A stretch of DNA of 64,000 bases from DAOUMU01 sp034409055 (GCA_034409055.1 DAOUMU010000223.1:11808-75807); one strand, 5' to 3'; shown: positions 54,139 through 62,620, counted from the stretch's first letter. A program made the numbers and translations. The notes: a model not told the origin generated them from the sequence alone.

Positions 54139-54323
54139 GCTGCACCTCCCGCCTCGGTGGCTACCCCCTCTTCACCCGGCTGGTCAGGCTCGGCAGAGCT
54201 CGGATCAGGTGGAGCCGTTTGAATCCAACGTACCATGTAAATGTAAGCAATCAGCACGGTCAGGCCCACCACGATGACAATGATTGAGCCGACGCCAGCG
54301 GTGTCCATTAACCAATATCCCAT
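54135..54323 (-). CDS. Small single-helix membrane protein
   Basis: A 62-residue protein: one hydrophobic helix (about 10-32, AGVGSIIVIVVGLTVLIAYI) and a Pro/Glu/Ala-rich tail. ggagga precedes the ATG. It lies between the NrfD-like and the repeat-cytochrome genes and overlaps the latter by four bases, which suggests an accessory subunit of the same membrane complex. Confidence 0.75.
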   Translation of the reverse strand: MGYWLMDTAGVGSIIVIVVGLTVLIAYIYMVRWIQTAPPDPSSAEPDQPGEEGVATEAGGAA

Positions 54324-54364
54324 TCATGTCCTCCAGTGGCTATTAACCATTAGCCGTTAGCTTG

Positions 54365-55702
54365 CTAACCGCTAACTGCGTGAACCAATTCTTCGGCCTT
54401 GCGCCGAACCGCCTCGACTTCCTCACCCTCTTCTACCTCCCAGACAGAGATCGCCGGGAAGATTTTGAAGAAGAACAGGAAAAGCAAGGCAAACAGGGCT
54501 ATCGAACCGGCGGTGATGCCCACCTCGGTAATGGTCGGAGCATAGATGGCTCGCTCAAGGCCCAACGAGGGCCGGGTCAGGCTGGGGGCGACGATGGTGA
54601 AGCGTTCAATCCACATACCGATGGCCACAGACAGGGCAGCGATAAAGGTACCTGTCGGCGTGCGTCCCTTGCGCCACAGCAGGATGGCAAACGGCAAGAT
54701 TAGATTGCAAAAGACCATTGCCCAGAACCAGCCGGCATACTCACCAAACATTTTGGCTTCGAACACCTCTGCTTCGTGAACCAGGGAACCGTAGCCGGTG
54801 GTCAAATATTCGGCCAGCGTAAAGTAGCCCCAAAAGGCGCTCATCACCAACAGTAGTATTCCCAGATAATTATATTGCTTGTCACCGATCCACTTCTCCA
54901 GGTGCCAGGCCTTGCGAATGAGGGTCATAAAGATGAACAGCATGGCAATACCGGAGAAGATGGCTCCCACGACGAAATACGGTCCCAGGATGGTGCTGTG
55001 CCACATCGGCTGCATGGTCATGCCAAAGATCCAGGAAACAACGGTGTGGACCGAGACGGCGATGGGGATAATGAGAATGGCCATAATGCTGATGCCCTTC
55101 TCCAGCCGCCGGTGTTGCTCCTGACTGCCATGCCAGCCGAAGGACATCACCCGGTAGAGCCAGCGTCGCCAGGCGGGGGCATTGGTCATGTGATCCCGCA
55201 TGCGGGCCAGGTCGGGAATCATCGGCAGGTAGAGATAGAGGGTACTGCTCAACAGATAAATGCCGATGCAAGTGAAGTCCCACAAGAAAGGTGACTCGTA
55301 ACGTCCCCAAATGAAGGGATAGAAAAAGCGCTCCGGCCGGCCCATATCAAACCAGACTTGCAGCAACCCCAGGATCAGGGCAAAGAAGGTGATGGCCTCG
55401 GCGATACGGGTGATGGAGCGGCGCCACTCGGCCTGAGTCACCCGCAGAATGGCCGAGATGAGGGTGCCGGCGTGGCTGATACCGATGAAAAAGACGAAGT
55501 TGCTCAGATAGATGCCCCAATAAATCGGCCGGCTCAGCCCGGTCACTCCCAGACCTAGCCACCACTGCCGGCCCAGCATGACCACCCCCCACAAGAAGAC
55601 CAGTCCAATGGCCCCAATGACCAGCCAAAATTGCATCGTGGTCTGGCGCAATGGTCGGAGGACGGTTCGTTCAAGTTCCGATTCGCGGTAAGGTTGGTTC
55701 AT
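54365..55702 (-). CDS. NrfD/PsrC-type quinone-interacting membrane subunit (QrcD/DsrP-like)
   Basis: A 445-residue polytopic protein with about ten helices, for example SRPIYWGIYLSNFVFFIGIS and WIFGMTMQPMWHSTILGPYF. The family (PsrC, QrcD, ActC, DsrP) carries a quinone site and no prosthetic group. It follows the ferredoxin subunit and the molybdopterin-family protein, in the order known from Psr and Qrc complexes. It could oxidise or reduce menaquinone on behalf of those subunits. The gap upstream holds the word repeat at 55718-55792. Confidence 0.9.
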   Translation of the reverse strand: MNQPYRESELERTVLRPLRQTTMQFWLVIGAIGLVFLWGVVMLGRQWWLGLGVTGLSRPIYWGIYLSNFVFFIGISHAGTLISAILRVTQAEWRRSITRIAEAITFFALILGLLQVWFDMGRPERFFYPFIWGRYESPFLWDFTCIGIYLLSSTLYLYLPMIPDLARMRDHMTNAPAWRRWLYRVMSFGWHGSQEQHRRLEKGISIMAILIIPIAVSVHTVVSWIFGMTMQPMWHSTILGPYFVVGAIFSGIAMLFIFMTLIRKAWHLEKWIGDKQYNYLGILLLVMSAFWGYFTLAEYLTTGYGSLVHEAEVFEAKMFGEYAGWFWAMVFCNLILPFAILLWRKGRTPTGTFIAALSVAIGMWIERFTIVAPSLTRPSLGLERAIYAPTITEVGITAGSIALFALLFLFFFKIFPAISVWEVEEGEEVEAVRRKAEELVHAVSG

Positions 55703-55717
55703 AACACTCGTTCCTTT

Positions 55718-55792
55718 AGTCGGATAGTCGATTAGTCGATTGGTCGGTTAGTCGGTTGGTCGATTGGTCGGTTAGTCAATTGGTCGGCTAGT
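55718..55792. repeat. Intergenic stutter repeat of gtcgattggtcggtta words
   Basis: About eight imperfect copies of tagtcgattggtcgg lie between the ferredoxin and NrfD-like genes. They are on the transcript of the operon, since both flanking genes are minus strand. Confidence 0.65.
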
Positions 55793-55823
55793 TCTGGCAC
55801 CACCTGACTATTTGACTACTTGA

Positions 55824-56510
55824 CTATCCTTGCTTCAAATAATAGACCTTTGGTTTGGTGCCCATCTCCTCCAGCAAACGGAAGGCGCGGGGACTGGCCG
55901 CTAATTGGGAAACCAAACTATCGGGATCGTCCAGATCACCAAAGTAACGGGCGTGGCCGGTACAGGTTTGCACGCAGGCCGGGACGAAGTCGGTAGCCTG
56001 AAAGGGACGGCCCTCGGCCTCGGCCTGCTCCCGAGCCTTGCGCAGTCGCTGGATACAGAAGGTACACTTTTCCACCACACCCTTGGGCCGGGGCGCTACT
56101 TCTGGGTCCGGGTTGAGATGTTCTTTCAATTCCTCCGGCCACTCTGGTGCGTACCAGTTAAAGTAACGCACCTGATACGGACAGGCAACGGTGCAAAAAC
56201 GACAGCCAATGCAGCGGTTGTAATCCACCAACACAATCCCCTCTTCGTCGATGTAGGTGGCCTGCACCGGGCAAACTTTGACACAGGGGGGATTGTCGCA
56301 GTGCTGGCAAGGGCGGGGAATGAAGCTCATCGTTACATTGGGATATTCCCCCTCCACAAAAGGCAGTACCTCGTTCCACAAAATCGCCCGGTCCCGGGCG
56401 GTCTGGTCAGGACCGGCCACCGGGGTATTATTTTCCATGCGGCAGGCCGCCGTACAGCTCTGGCAAGCGAAACATTTATCCAGATCAATTACCATTCCCC
56501 ATCGGGTCAT
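55824..56510 (-). CDS. Four-cluster ferredoxin subunit (PsrB/QrcC-like)
   Basis: A 228-residue protein of the DmsB/PsrB type with clusters CFACQSCTAACRME, CQHCDNPPCVKVCPVQA, CIGCRFCTVACPY and CTFCIQRLRKAREQ...CVQTC. It has no own Tat signal, as expected if it is carried across the membrane with the Tat-dependent catalytic protein upstream. It wires the molybdopterin-family subunit to the NrfD-like subunit. The ATG at 56510 has aggagg seven bases before it; the earlier TTG is rejected. Confidence 0.9.
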   Translation of the reverse strand: MTRWGMVIDLDKCFACQSCTAACRMENNTPVAGPDQTARDRAILWNEVLPFVEGEYPNVTMSFIPRPCQHCDNPPCVKVCPVQATYIDEEGIVLVDYNRCIGCRFCTVACPYQVRYFNWYAPEWPEELKEHLNPDPEVAPRPKGVVEKCTFCIQRLRKAREQAEAEGRPFQATDFVPACVQTCTGHARYFGDLDDPDSLVSQLAASPRAFRLLEEMGTKPKVYYLKQG

Positions 56511-56522
56511 AACCAAACCTCC

Positions 56523-58904
56523 TTACGCCTTATAAATCCTTACCCGGGTTGGGTTGGTGGCCACCAGGCCACCCAGGGGCTCGGTACCGGCTACCATCAA
56601 CTGATTAGGATTGGCCCCAACCACGATGTCGGCCTCGGAACCGCGTCCCCACTTGACCAACGTACGGTGTCCCTGACCGGGTGGCATGTACACTGCGTTG
56701 GGCCAAATCCCCTCAAACAGGCGAACCGGAACTTGCACCCGGCCTACGGGCGACTCAACCCACACCAGGTCACCGTTTTGTACCTCTAACACTTCGGCGG
56801 CCCGGGGGTTGAGCTCCACCCAACTGGACCATTTTATATTGTTCTGCAAGCCGTAGGACTCTTGCAGGGTGGGGATGATCCCTTCCCAACCCCGTGGCTG
56901 GGTGATAAGGGTCTGCGTGACCAGCAGGAAAGGATAGACCTCTGCACTACCGCTGCCCTCAATCTCAGGCAGGTCAAAGTGAGGCAGGCAATCCAGATCA
57001 TCTGGCGAAGCCAGAACCGTAAACAGTTCGCGCGAGAAGAAGTCGAAGCGGCCATCTTGCGGTGCGTTCAGCCGGTCGCGCCCAACCACGTTGGCCCAGG
57101 CGGGACTACCCGGCGCTGCATTGAAGTAGACCATCTCCGACCAGGTCCCGTTCTCCTCGAATTTAGCCCAGTCCATATCAATGCCAGACAGACGATACTC
57201 AACCAACTCTTTGTAACTGTCCCAGGGGAGGGCTTCGGCCAGCGCCCCCCCCACCATTGCCGCCAAGCTCAACAGGACATCGCCGGGGTTGCGTGTATCG
57301 TGAACCGGCTCGACCACCGGCCGGCGCAACGATACGCCCGCGTAACCGGTTCCTTCGATGTAATCGTCACCCCATACCTCCAAAAAGGTGCTGGCCGGTA
57401 AAATCAGGTTAGCATGGGCCGCACTCTCATCCAGAATAGAACCAAAGCTGACCACAAAGGGTACTTTCAGCAGGGCCTGGGCAAATTGTTTGCTATTGGG
57501 CGCATCGTAGACCGGGTTAGCGTTGCAGAGAAAGAGCATGTTCACGGGATAGGGTTTATCGCTCAGAATACGGTCGGCCACGTTCTGATAAGCCGACAAG
57601 GCCAGCGGTAACCCGTCTGAACCGGCTCCGTCAACTCGTTCCTGGGACAGACTTGCTCCGGCCACTTCATCAAGGGTGAATTCGGGCCATTCGGCCAGGT
57701 CGGGAAATCGTTGCACCCACACCCCACCCGGCGCGTCGATGGAGCCCACCAGGGCATTCAAGGCGTGGACGGCCATCGCCGTATACAGGCTGTTGCCACT
57801 GGCCAGGCCACCGGGTCCGGTGGGCATTACTGCGATCGCCGGGCGGTTGGTGGCGAATTCCCCGGCCAGGCGGGCGATATCGGCCGAGGGAATACCGGTG
57901 ATCGATTCAACCCGGTCTAAGGGGTATTGCTCCAATACCAGGCGTTTGAAGCCCATATGGAGGCGACCGGCCTCGTCCTCAAACTCCTCGAACCCAAAGG
58001 TGAAATCCCGGACAAACGCCTCGTCGTACAGACCGCTATTGATGATCACGTTGGCCATGCCCAAAGCCAGCGCGCCGTAGGTACCAGGCCTGATAGGCAC
58101 CCACTCGTCAGCTTTGACTCCGGTCAGCGATAGACGCGGATGGACGGCGACCAGCTTACCTCGCTGGGGGCCACCCCGTCGCATAAAGGCCAGCGAGCCC
58201 AGGTAGCCGATGACGTGCCGGCTCGATTCCAATAGATTGCCGCCGAAGGTGACCACATAACTGGCTCCATTCAGATCGCAGACAGGGAGGCCGTTGATGC
58301 CCTGAGTCAGGAACATAGCCAGCCGGGTGGCCTGTTCGTCCAGGCTATGGCGTGAGATTGTGTTGGGTGAGCCATAAGCCGCCATAAAACGGTTGATCAA
58401 GGCCCGCATCTGGCCCCGGGTGTCACCGTGGAGGAAAGCAACGGTATGGGCCTGGCCATCTTCACGTAACGCGGTCAATTGTTCGGCCACCAGGGCCAGA
58501 GCATCGTCCCAGGAAATTTCGGTCCAATCGCCACTGCCCCGCTGTCCGGTTTGCAGGCGCGGGCGCGGCAGGCGTTCCGGGCTGTAGAGCACCTCCAGGG
58601 AGGCTTGCCCTTTGAGACAACACACTCCCTGATTAAGCGGATGGAGCGGATTGCCTTCCACTTTGACGGCTTTGCCGTCTACCACCCGCACCTCGAGTCC
58701 ACAACCGGAGGGGCAAAGGGTACAGGTGGTTTTGAGCCAGGTTTCGTCAAGCGAGGCGGCGGCCACCGCCCGGCTGCGATTGGCTACCGGTCCACCTCCC
58801 TGCTCCAGCAAGGTCCAGGTACCCCTGGCCGCCGCCACTGCTGCCCCGGCGGCCGTAGCCGTAGCGCCTATTTTGATAAAGTCTCGCCGCGAAATTTTGT
58901 CCAT
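56523..58904 (-). CDS. Molybdopterin-oxidoreductase-family protein with Tat signal (QrcB/PsrA-like)
   Basis: A 793-residue protein. The Tat signal SRRDFIKIGATATAAGAA is at residues 5-22. Cys61, Cys64, Cys68 and Cys95/96 form the N-terminal [4Fe-4S] site. Around residues 179-190 (SPNTISRHSLDE), where related enzymes have a Cys or Sec molybdenum ligand, there is no Cys; Asp189 is the nearest alternative. This resembles QrcB, which is thought to have lost catalysis and to serve in electron transfer, but an Asp-ligated active enzyme is possible. It begins the ferredoxin-NrfD module, 12 bases upstream of the ferredoxin gene. Confidence 0.88.
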   Translation of the reverse strand: MDKISRRDFIKIGATATAAGAAVAAARGTWTLLEQGGGPVANRSRAVAAASLDETWLKTTCTLCPSGCGLEVRVVDGKAVKVEGNPLHPLNQGVCCLKGQASLEVLYSPERLPRPRLQTGQRGSGDWTEISWDDALALVAEQLTALREDGQAHTVAFLHGDTRGQMRALINRFMAAYGSPNTISRHSLDEQATRLAMFLTQGINGLPVCDLNGASYVVTFGGNLLESSRHVIGYLGSLAFMRRGGPQRGKLVAVHPRLSLTGVKADEWVPIRPGTYGALALGMANVIINSGLYDEAFVRDFTFGFEEFEDEAGRLHMGFKRLVLEQYPLDRVESITGIPSADIARLAGEFATNRPAIAVMPTGPGGLASGNSLYTAMAVHALNALVGSIDAPGGVWVQRFPDLAEWPEFTLDEVAGASLSQERVDGAGSDGLPLALSAYQNVADRILSDKPYPVNMLFLCNANPVYDAPNSKQFAQALLKVPFVVSFGSILDESAAHANLILPASTFLEVWGDDYIEGTGYAGVSLRRPVVEPVHDTRNPGDVLLSLAAMVGGALAEALPWDSYKELVEYRLSGIDMDWAKFEENGTWSEMVYFNAAPGSPAWANVVGRDRLNAPQDGRFDFFSRELFTVLASPDDLDCLPHFDLPEIEGSGSAEVYPFLLVTQTLITQPRGWEGIIPTLQESYGLQNNIKWSSWVELNPRAAEVLEVQNGDLVWVESPVGRVQVPVRLFEGIWPNAVYMPPGQGHRTLVKWGRGSEADIVVGANPNQLMVAGTEPLGGLVATNPTRVRIYKA

Positions 58905-58915
58905 TGCACACTCCT

Positions 58916-58996
58916 AGCGAATTGGCGAATAGGTAAATGGCGAATGACAACTGACTACGCTCTACGATTCATCATTCGCCATTCGCTCATTCGCCC
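58916..58996. repeat. Intergenic stutter repeat of gcgaatngg/cattcgcc words
   Basis: gcgaattggcgaataggtaa and gaatggcgaatgac on the left face inverted cattcgccattcgctcattc on the right, an imperfect hairpin in the operon leader between the cytochrome and molybdopterin-family genes. Same words as 267-371. Confidence 0.7.
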
Positions 58997-58998
58997 GG

Positions 58999-59367
58999 CT
59001 AATTACCTTCATAATCCTTTAGCCAGTCATGAATCGCCCTGGCCTGTCCCGGCTTAAGGCGGAGGGGTTCAGCCGCCGGAATCGACTCAGGGACGGTGAC
59101 GTAAGCACTCTCGTCGATTTCCAGGTGAACGCCCAGCAATTCCAGCGACTCGGTCAAGTCGGGCACGGCGCCAGGCTTGCCAGCGCCGACCCAGGCCTGC
59201 CCACGGGGCGTGCGTAGACCACCCCCGGATGGACTGATATGACAACTGGCGCACGGTTCGCCGGTCTGCGTGGAATATTCGGGCAGGGCCTGGGTCGACT
59301 GGCTGGTGAGCGCCAGGACCAAGACGATGGTGACAAACAGGGTTAAGAGCAATAATAATCGTTTCAT
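58999..59367 (-). CDS. Small monohaem cytochrome c
   Basis: A 122-residue exported protein: signal peptide about 1-27 (LLLLLTLFVTIVLVLALTS), then one haem motif CASCH at about residue 39-43 and a GGGLRTPRGQAW region. A methionine axial ligand is not obvious. It lies between the Rieske and QrcB-like genes and may take the place of the multihaem QrcA subunit (inference). The ATG at 59367 has ggaggc upstream. Confidence 0.85.
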   Translation of the reverse strand: MKRLLLLLTLFVTIVLVLALTSQSTQALPEYSTQTGEPCASCHISPSGGGLRTPRGQAWVGAGKPGAVPDLTESLELLGVHLEIDESAYVTVPESIPAAEPLRLKPGQARAIHDWLKDYEGN

Positions 59368-59386
59368 TACTTGCCTCCGTGCTTAC

Positions 59387-59851
59387 TCAGACCAGTTCTC
59401 CCACAATAACCTTGTCATCCTCTACTCTCACCGGGAACTCCTCGAGCGGCACCGGTGGTGGGCCGGCGATAACTTCGCCGAACTGGTCAAAGTAGCCGTC
59501 GTGACAGGGACAGTAAAATTCTTTCTCACCTTCTTGCCACTTCACAATGCAGCCCAGGTGGGTACAAACCAGCGAGAAAGCCCTGATGCTCTCTGGCGTA
59601 CGGAGGACAATACTCTGCACCCCACCGTAGGTGATATATTTCACTCCCCCCACCGGCAACTCGGACAGAGAAAACTCAACCGGTTTGGCCTCCTGGGTCG
59701 TGGCCTGGGGAAAGAGTTGCGATTGTACCAGGGTGCCGGCCCAGGCCGCGCCGATAGCCGTTAGGCCCAGTTGAATGAATCGCCGCCGAGAGGCCAAAAT
59801 CGAAGGCCTAGATATCTCGTTTGCTTGGGTATCGTTTTCAGAGTCAGCCAT
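59387..59851 (-). CDS. Rieske [2Fe-2S] protein with Tat signal
   Basis: A 154-residue protein. Tat-type leader SRRRFIQLGLTAIGAAWAG (about 22-40) remains as an anchor. The cluster motifs are CTHLGC (about residue 96-101) and CPCHDGYFD (about 113-121), with both His ligands, as in bc1/b6f or arsenite-oxidase-type Rieske proteins. There is no cytochrome b of the bc type beside it, so it is not part of a standard bc complex. It sits 15 bases downstream of the dsrJ-like gene and 19 bases upstream of the cytochrome c. Confidence 0.92.
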   Translation of the reverse strand: MADSENDTQANEISRPSILASRRRFIQLGLTAIGAAWAGTLVQSQLFPQATTQEAKPVEFSLSELPVGGVKYITYGGVQSIVLRTPESIRAFSLVCTHLGCIVKWQEGEKEFYCPCHDGYFDQFGEVIAGPPPVPLEEFPVRVEDDKVIVGELV

Positions 59852-59866
59852 AAGTCATACTCCCGC

Positions 59867-60166
59867 TTACTCGCTGATAAGATTCGCCCCTACGTAGTTA
59901 TGACAATTATTGCACGACGTCTCAGGTGCGTGACAATACAGACAATCTTTTTGGGTCAGGTCACCCTGGTTGACCACATCAAAGTGATGGCTCTGCCACC
60001 AGTCCAGGGGACTGTGGGTGGCCGGTGCAGGCAGGTCAGGGTCCAGGCGAACGGCCATTGGCCCAGGGCCATCCTTGACCGGCTTCTCGACGTAAGTGGG
60101 ATAGAAGCCCACCACCAAGGCCAGAATAATCAAGATTGCGACAACCAGAACTATTTTTCGTATCAC
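59867..60166 (-). CDS. dsrJ: DsrJ-like cytochrome c with two haem sites instead of three
   Basis: A 99-residue protein with an N-terminal membrane helix (about 4-20). The C-terminus carries CLYCH and CNNCHNY in the arrangement of the first two haem sites of DsrJ (CxxCH...CxxCHNY). The third DsrJ haem site, normally PYCWDCH-like, is missing; the protein ends nine residues after the second haem and the Rieske gene follows. GTG at 60166 has gggagg four bases upstream; the ORF extension to 60181 is less likely. Position after dsrM-dsrK supports the call. Confidence 0.78.
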   Translation of the reverse strand: MIRKIVLVVAILIILALVVGFYPTYVEKPVKDGPGPMAVRLDPDLPAPATHSPLDWWQSHHFDVVNQGDLTQKDCLYCHAPETSCNNCHNYVGANLISE

Positions 60167-60206
60167 GTTGCCTCCCAACACTAAAGAGAGTTCTCGGAAG
60201 TCTCAC

Positions 60207-61655
60207 TCACAGTTTGAGTGCGTTGGCCAACAGATCGATCACCCCCCCTACTTGGGCCGGTACATCCCAATACTTCATCACTTCCGGCAATTGGGCCTTA
60301 CAAATAGCGCAGGGGGTAGCCAGGTAATTGGCCTTGACATGTTTGACCGCCATGGCCCGTGGCTTGCCGCCGGCCATGCGGATGGGCATCACTTCGTCGG
60401 TCAGCAAACCACCGCCCGCCCCACAGCAGTAGGTCTTCTCGCGGATGGTATCAGGTGGCATCTCGACAAAACGGTTGCAGGAAGCGCGTATCACCTCACG
60501 TGGCTCCTCAAGTAATTGACCGGCCCGGGCTGGATTACATGGGTCGTGGTAGGTAACAAGATAATCGTCGTTGGCACTCTTGTCTATTTTACCGTCCAGG
60601 GCGCCTTTACGCAGTATGTCCACGATGAATTGGCTGATGTGATAAGGGTAGGGCGGGTCGAACATATCCATTGGTCCGTTGAGGGTAGGTGTGAGAATAC
60701 CGGCCCGCCAAGCATGGCCACATTCACCCCAGATAATAGTCTTCACGTTGAGCATCCGGGCCGCTTCAATGATGCGCTTGTTGACTTTTTTCAGGTTGAA
60801 GTAGTTGAGGAACAGGCCGAAATTACCTGCTTCATTACAATAGGTACTGGTGGTCCAACTGATGCCCAGTAGGTGGAAGAGCTTGGCATAACCAATCATG
60901 GTGTCAACGTTGGCGAAATTGTCGGCCGAAGGCGGTACCAGCAAGATGTCCGCCCCATAGTCGTCCACCGGGAAGCGGAGGGCAATCCCCTCCTCATCCT
61001 CTACGTCCTCCTCCAGAAATTCGCAGTTGTCGATCCAGGCAAGGGGTGGGATGCCCAGGTTGTTACCCGTCTCGTAAACTTTGGCCACCACTTCAGTCAC
61101 GTATTTGGTAGCAACCCCGATGCTACTCATGATTTCGCGGGCAGCCATAGTAATCTCGGCCGTGTCAATGCCATAAGGGCAAAAGACGGAGCAGCGCCGG
61201 CACTCGGAGCACTGGTAGAAATAGGTATACCACTTTTCCAGCATCTCTTCGTCGAAGTCGGCCGCTTCGGTCAAATCGGGGAACATCCGTCCACCCAGGG
61301 TGTAGTAGCGCCGGTAGACCTTACGAAGCAATTCGGCCCGGGCCACCGGCATATTTTGTGGATCACCGGTGCCCAGGTAAAACTGGCACTTGTCGGTGCA
61401 AGCGCCGCAACGGACGCAGATATCCATATAGACCCGCAGGGCCTTGTTCTTTTCCAGTAACTCGCCCAATTTGGCGATGCCCTTCTCCTGCCAGTCGGGC
61501 ACACGTTCCACCGGCAGGTCAATGACCGCGTGGTCTTTGGCCTTACCAGGCCAGCAGCGTACGTCAACCGTAGCATGCTCGCGGATGTCGGGCGGGGCCA
61601 GGATACCCTCTCTGGCCGGGTCTTTGATAATCGGGGTCTCGTCGAATTTGGCCAT
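60207..61655 (-). CDS. dsrK: DsrK, HdrD-like iron-sulfur subunit of the DsrMKJOP complex (paralog 3 of 3)
   Basis: A 482-residue cytoplasmic catalytic subunit. Clusters CVRCGACTDKCQFY and CSECRRCSVFCPYG are followed by CCG elements IIWGECGHAWRAG, VTYHDPCNPARAGQ, TYCCGAGGGLLTDE and LATPCAICKAQL. The stretch GTGDPQNMPVARAELLRKVY is typical of DsrK. DsrK is thought to reduce the DsrC trisulfide with menaquinol electrons passed by DsrM. It follows dsrM by about 21 bases; aggaga-type site ggagga precedes the ATG. Confidence 0.92.
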   Translation of the reverse strand: MAKFDETPIIKDPAREGILAPPDIREHATVDVRCWPGKAKDHAVIDLPVERVPDWQEKGIAKLGELLEKNKALRVYMDICVRCGACTDKCQFYLGTGDPQNMPVARAELLRKVYRRYYTLGGRMFPDLTEAADFDEEMLEKWYTYFYQCSECRRCSVFCPYGIDTAEITMAAREIMSSIGVATKYVTEVVAKVYETGNNLGIPPLAWIDNCEFLEEDVEDEEGIALRFPVDDYGADILLVPPSADNFANVDTMIGYAKLFHLLGISWTTSTYCNEAGNFGLFLNYFNLKKVNKRIIEAARMLNVKTIIWGECGHAWRAGILTPTLNGPMDMFDPPYPYHISQFIVDILRKGALDGKIDKSANDDYLVTYHDPCNPARAGQLLEEPREVIRASCNRFVEMPPDTIREKTYCCGAGGGLLTDEVMPIRMAGGKPRAMAVKHVKANYLATPCAICKAQLPEVMKYWDVPAQVGGVIDLLANALKL

Positions 61656-61676
61656 TCGTCTGTCTCCTCCAGAAAC

Positions 61677-62429
61677 CTAACGAACTGGATAATTCCAGGG
61701 ATTTACATAACGCTTGCCCGGTTTCTGAATCTCATAGGGTTCATTGCGAGCCGGACTGAAGAAGATACCGCCCGCATGTAACAATTTACTAAAGGGGAAG
61801 TAAATCATCAGGACCAGAACCAGCAAGAAGTGGATCAGAAACAGGGGATGGACGGGCGGCGGAACCGGGCGTAAGGTGAGCAAGCCGAGCATAAAGGCTT
61901 TTACATCGACCAGGTAGGCGTGGGCCCAATAGCTAACCATAATACCTGTCCCGGTAATAGCCCCCAACAGAACCAGGACAAAGTAGTCGGGCAAGCCCGA
62001 CACGTACAATGTGCGCGGCAAAGCCAGCCGCCGCCAGAGCAGATATAGAGTCGCCAGGCCGAAGATGTAGCCAAACCACAAGGCTACTGTTTCCATGTAA
62101 AGAACGAGGCCGGGGACCGGATAGGTAAAGTAGCGCAGGTGTCGAAACAGGATGGCCCCCAGGGCCACGTGGAAGATCCAGGCCCCGGCCCACAGGAACT
62201 TATCAGCCTTGAAGAGGTTGGGGAAGAGAAGCACGTCGCCGATGATACGGGCTATAGCTCCCCCTTCGGTTTCGGGAGCCGGGGTGGTAACCTCAGGCCA
62301 GGGCATTGGGGTACGCAGATAGCCCCAAAGTCGCCACAACAAACCCAGTATAAATGTCAGACCGGCAAAATAAGCCAGGCCAATAATCAAGTATGAGGCC
62401 AATATCCATAGAGCTGTGGGGGTATCCAT
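61677..62429 (-). CDS. dsrM: DsrM, membrane cytochrome b subunit
   Basis: A 250-residue membrane protein with about six helices of the NarI/DsrM type. Candidate haem b ligands are in AWIFHVALGAILFRHLRY and PLFLIHFLLVLVLMIYFPFSKLLH. It oxidises menaquinol and hands electrons to DsrK. It ends with NPWNYPVR as DsrM proteins often do. The ATG at 62429 has gaggaggg six bases upstream; the TTG extension to 62444 is rejected. It starts the redox-complex run after the hairpin region at 62578-62752. Confidence 0.9.
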   Translation of the reverse strand: MDTPTALWILASYLIIGLAYFAGLTFILGLLWRLWGYLRTPMPWPEVTTPAPETEGGAIARIIGDVLLFPNLFKADKFLWAGAWIFHVALGAILFRHLRYFTYPVPGLVLYMETVALWFGYIFGLATLYLLWRRLALPRTLYVSGLPDYFVLVLLGAITGTGIMVSYWAHAYLVDVKAFMLGLLTLRPVPPPVHPLFLIHFLLVLVLMIYFPFSKLLHAGGIFFSPARNEPYEIQKPGKRYVNPWNYPVR

Positions 62430-62577
62430 ATGCCCTCCTCGCAAATCGGGTCGGCTCTAGACGAAATTTAGAAAACTCGGCCAACGCAATTGGAATAAAA
62501 AATAAAAAAATACCACAAATAGGTGATAACCTATCGAATTAGCACCCTGTCAGCAAAAATTGGACAGATTGGAGGAC

Positions 62578-62620
62578 AAGTTGCTAACTTGTCAACAGTG
62601 CTGGGGCAAGTTAGCAACTT
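62578..62620. repeat. Perfect 14-pair inverted repeat upstream of dsrM
   Basis: aagttgctaacttg (62578-62591) pairs exactly with caagttagcaactt (62607-62620) around a 15-base loop. It may serve as an attenuator or operator, or be a mobile palindromic repeat. Confidence 0.7.

Noticed and set aside
55718..55792. CRISPR-like appearance of tandem repeats
   Set aside because: Units are short, contiguous and imperfect, with no unique spacers and no cas genes.
59867..60181. Third DsrJ haem site hidden by a frameshift
   Set aside because: No CxxCH codons appear in any frame between 59851 and 59890; the Rieske gene starts right after.
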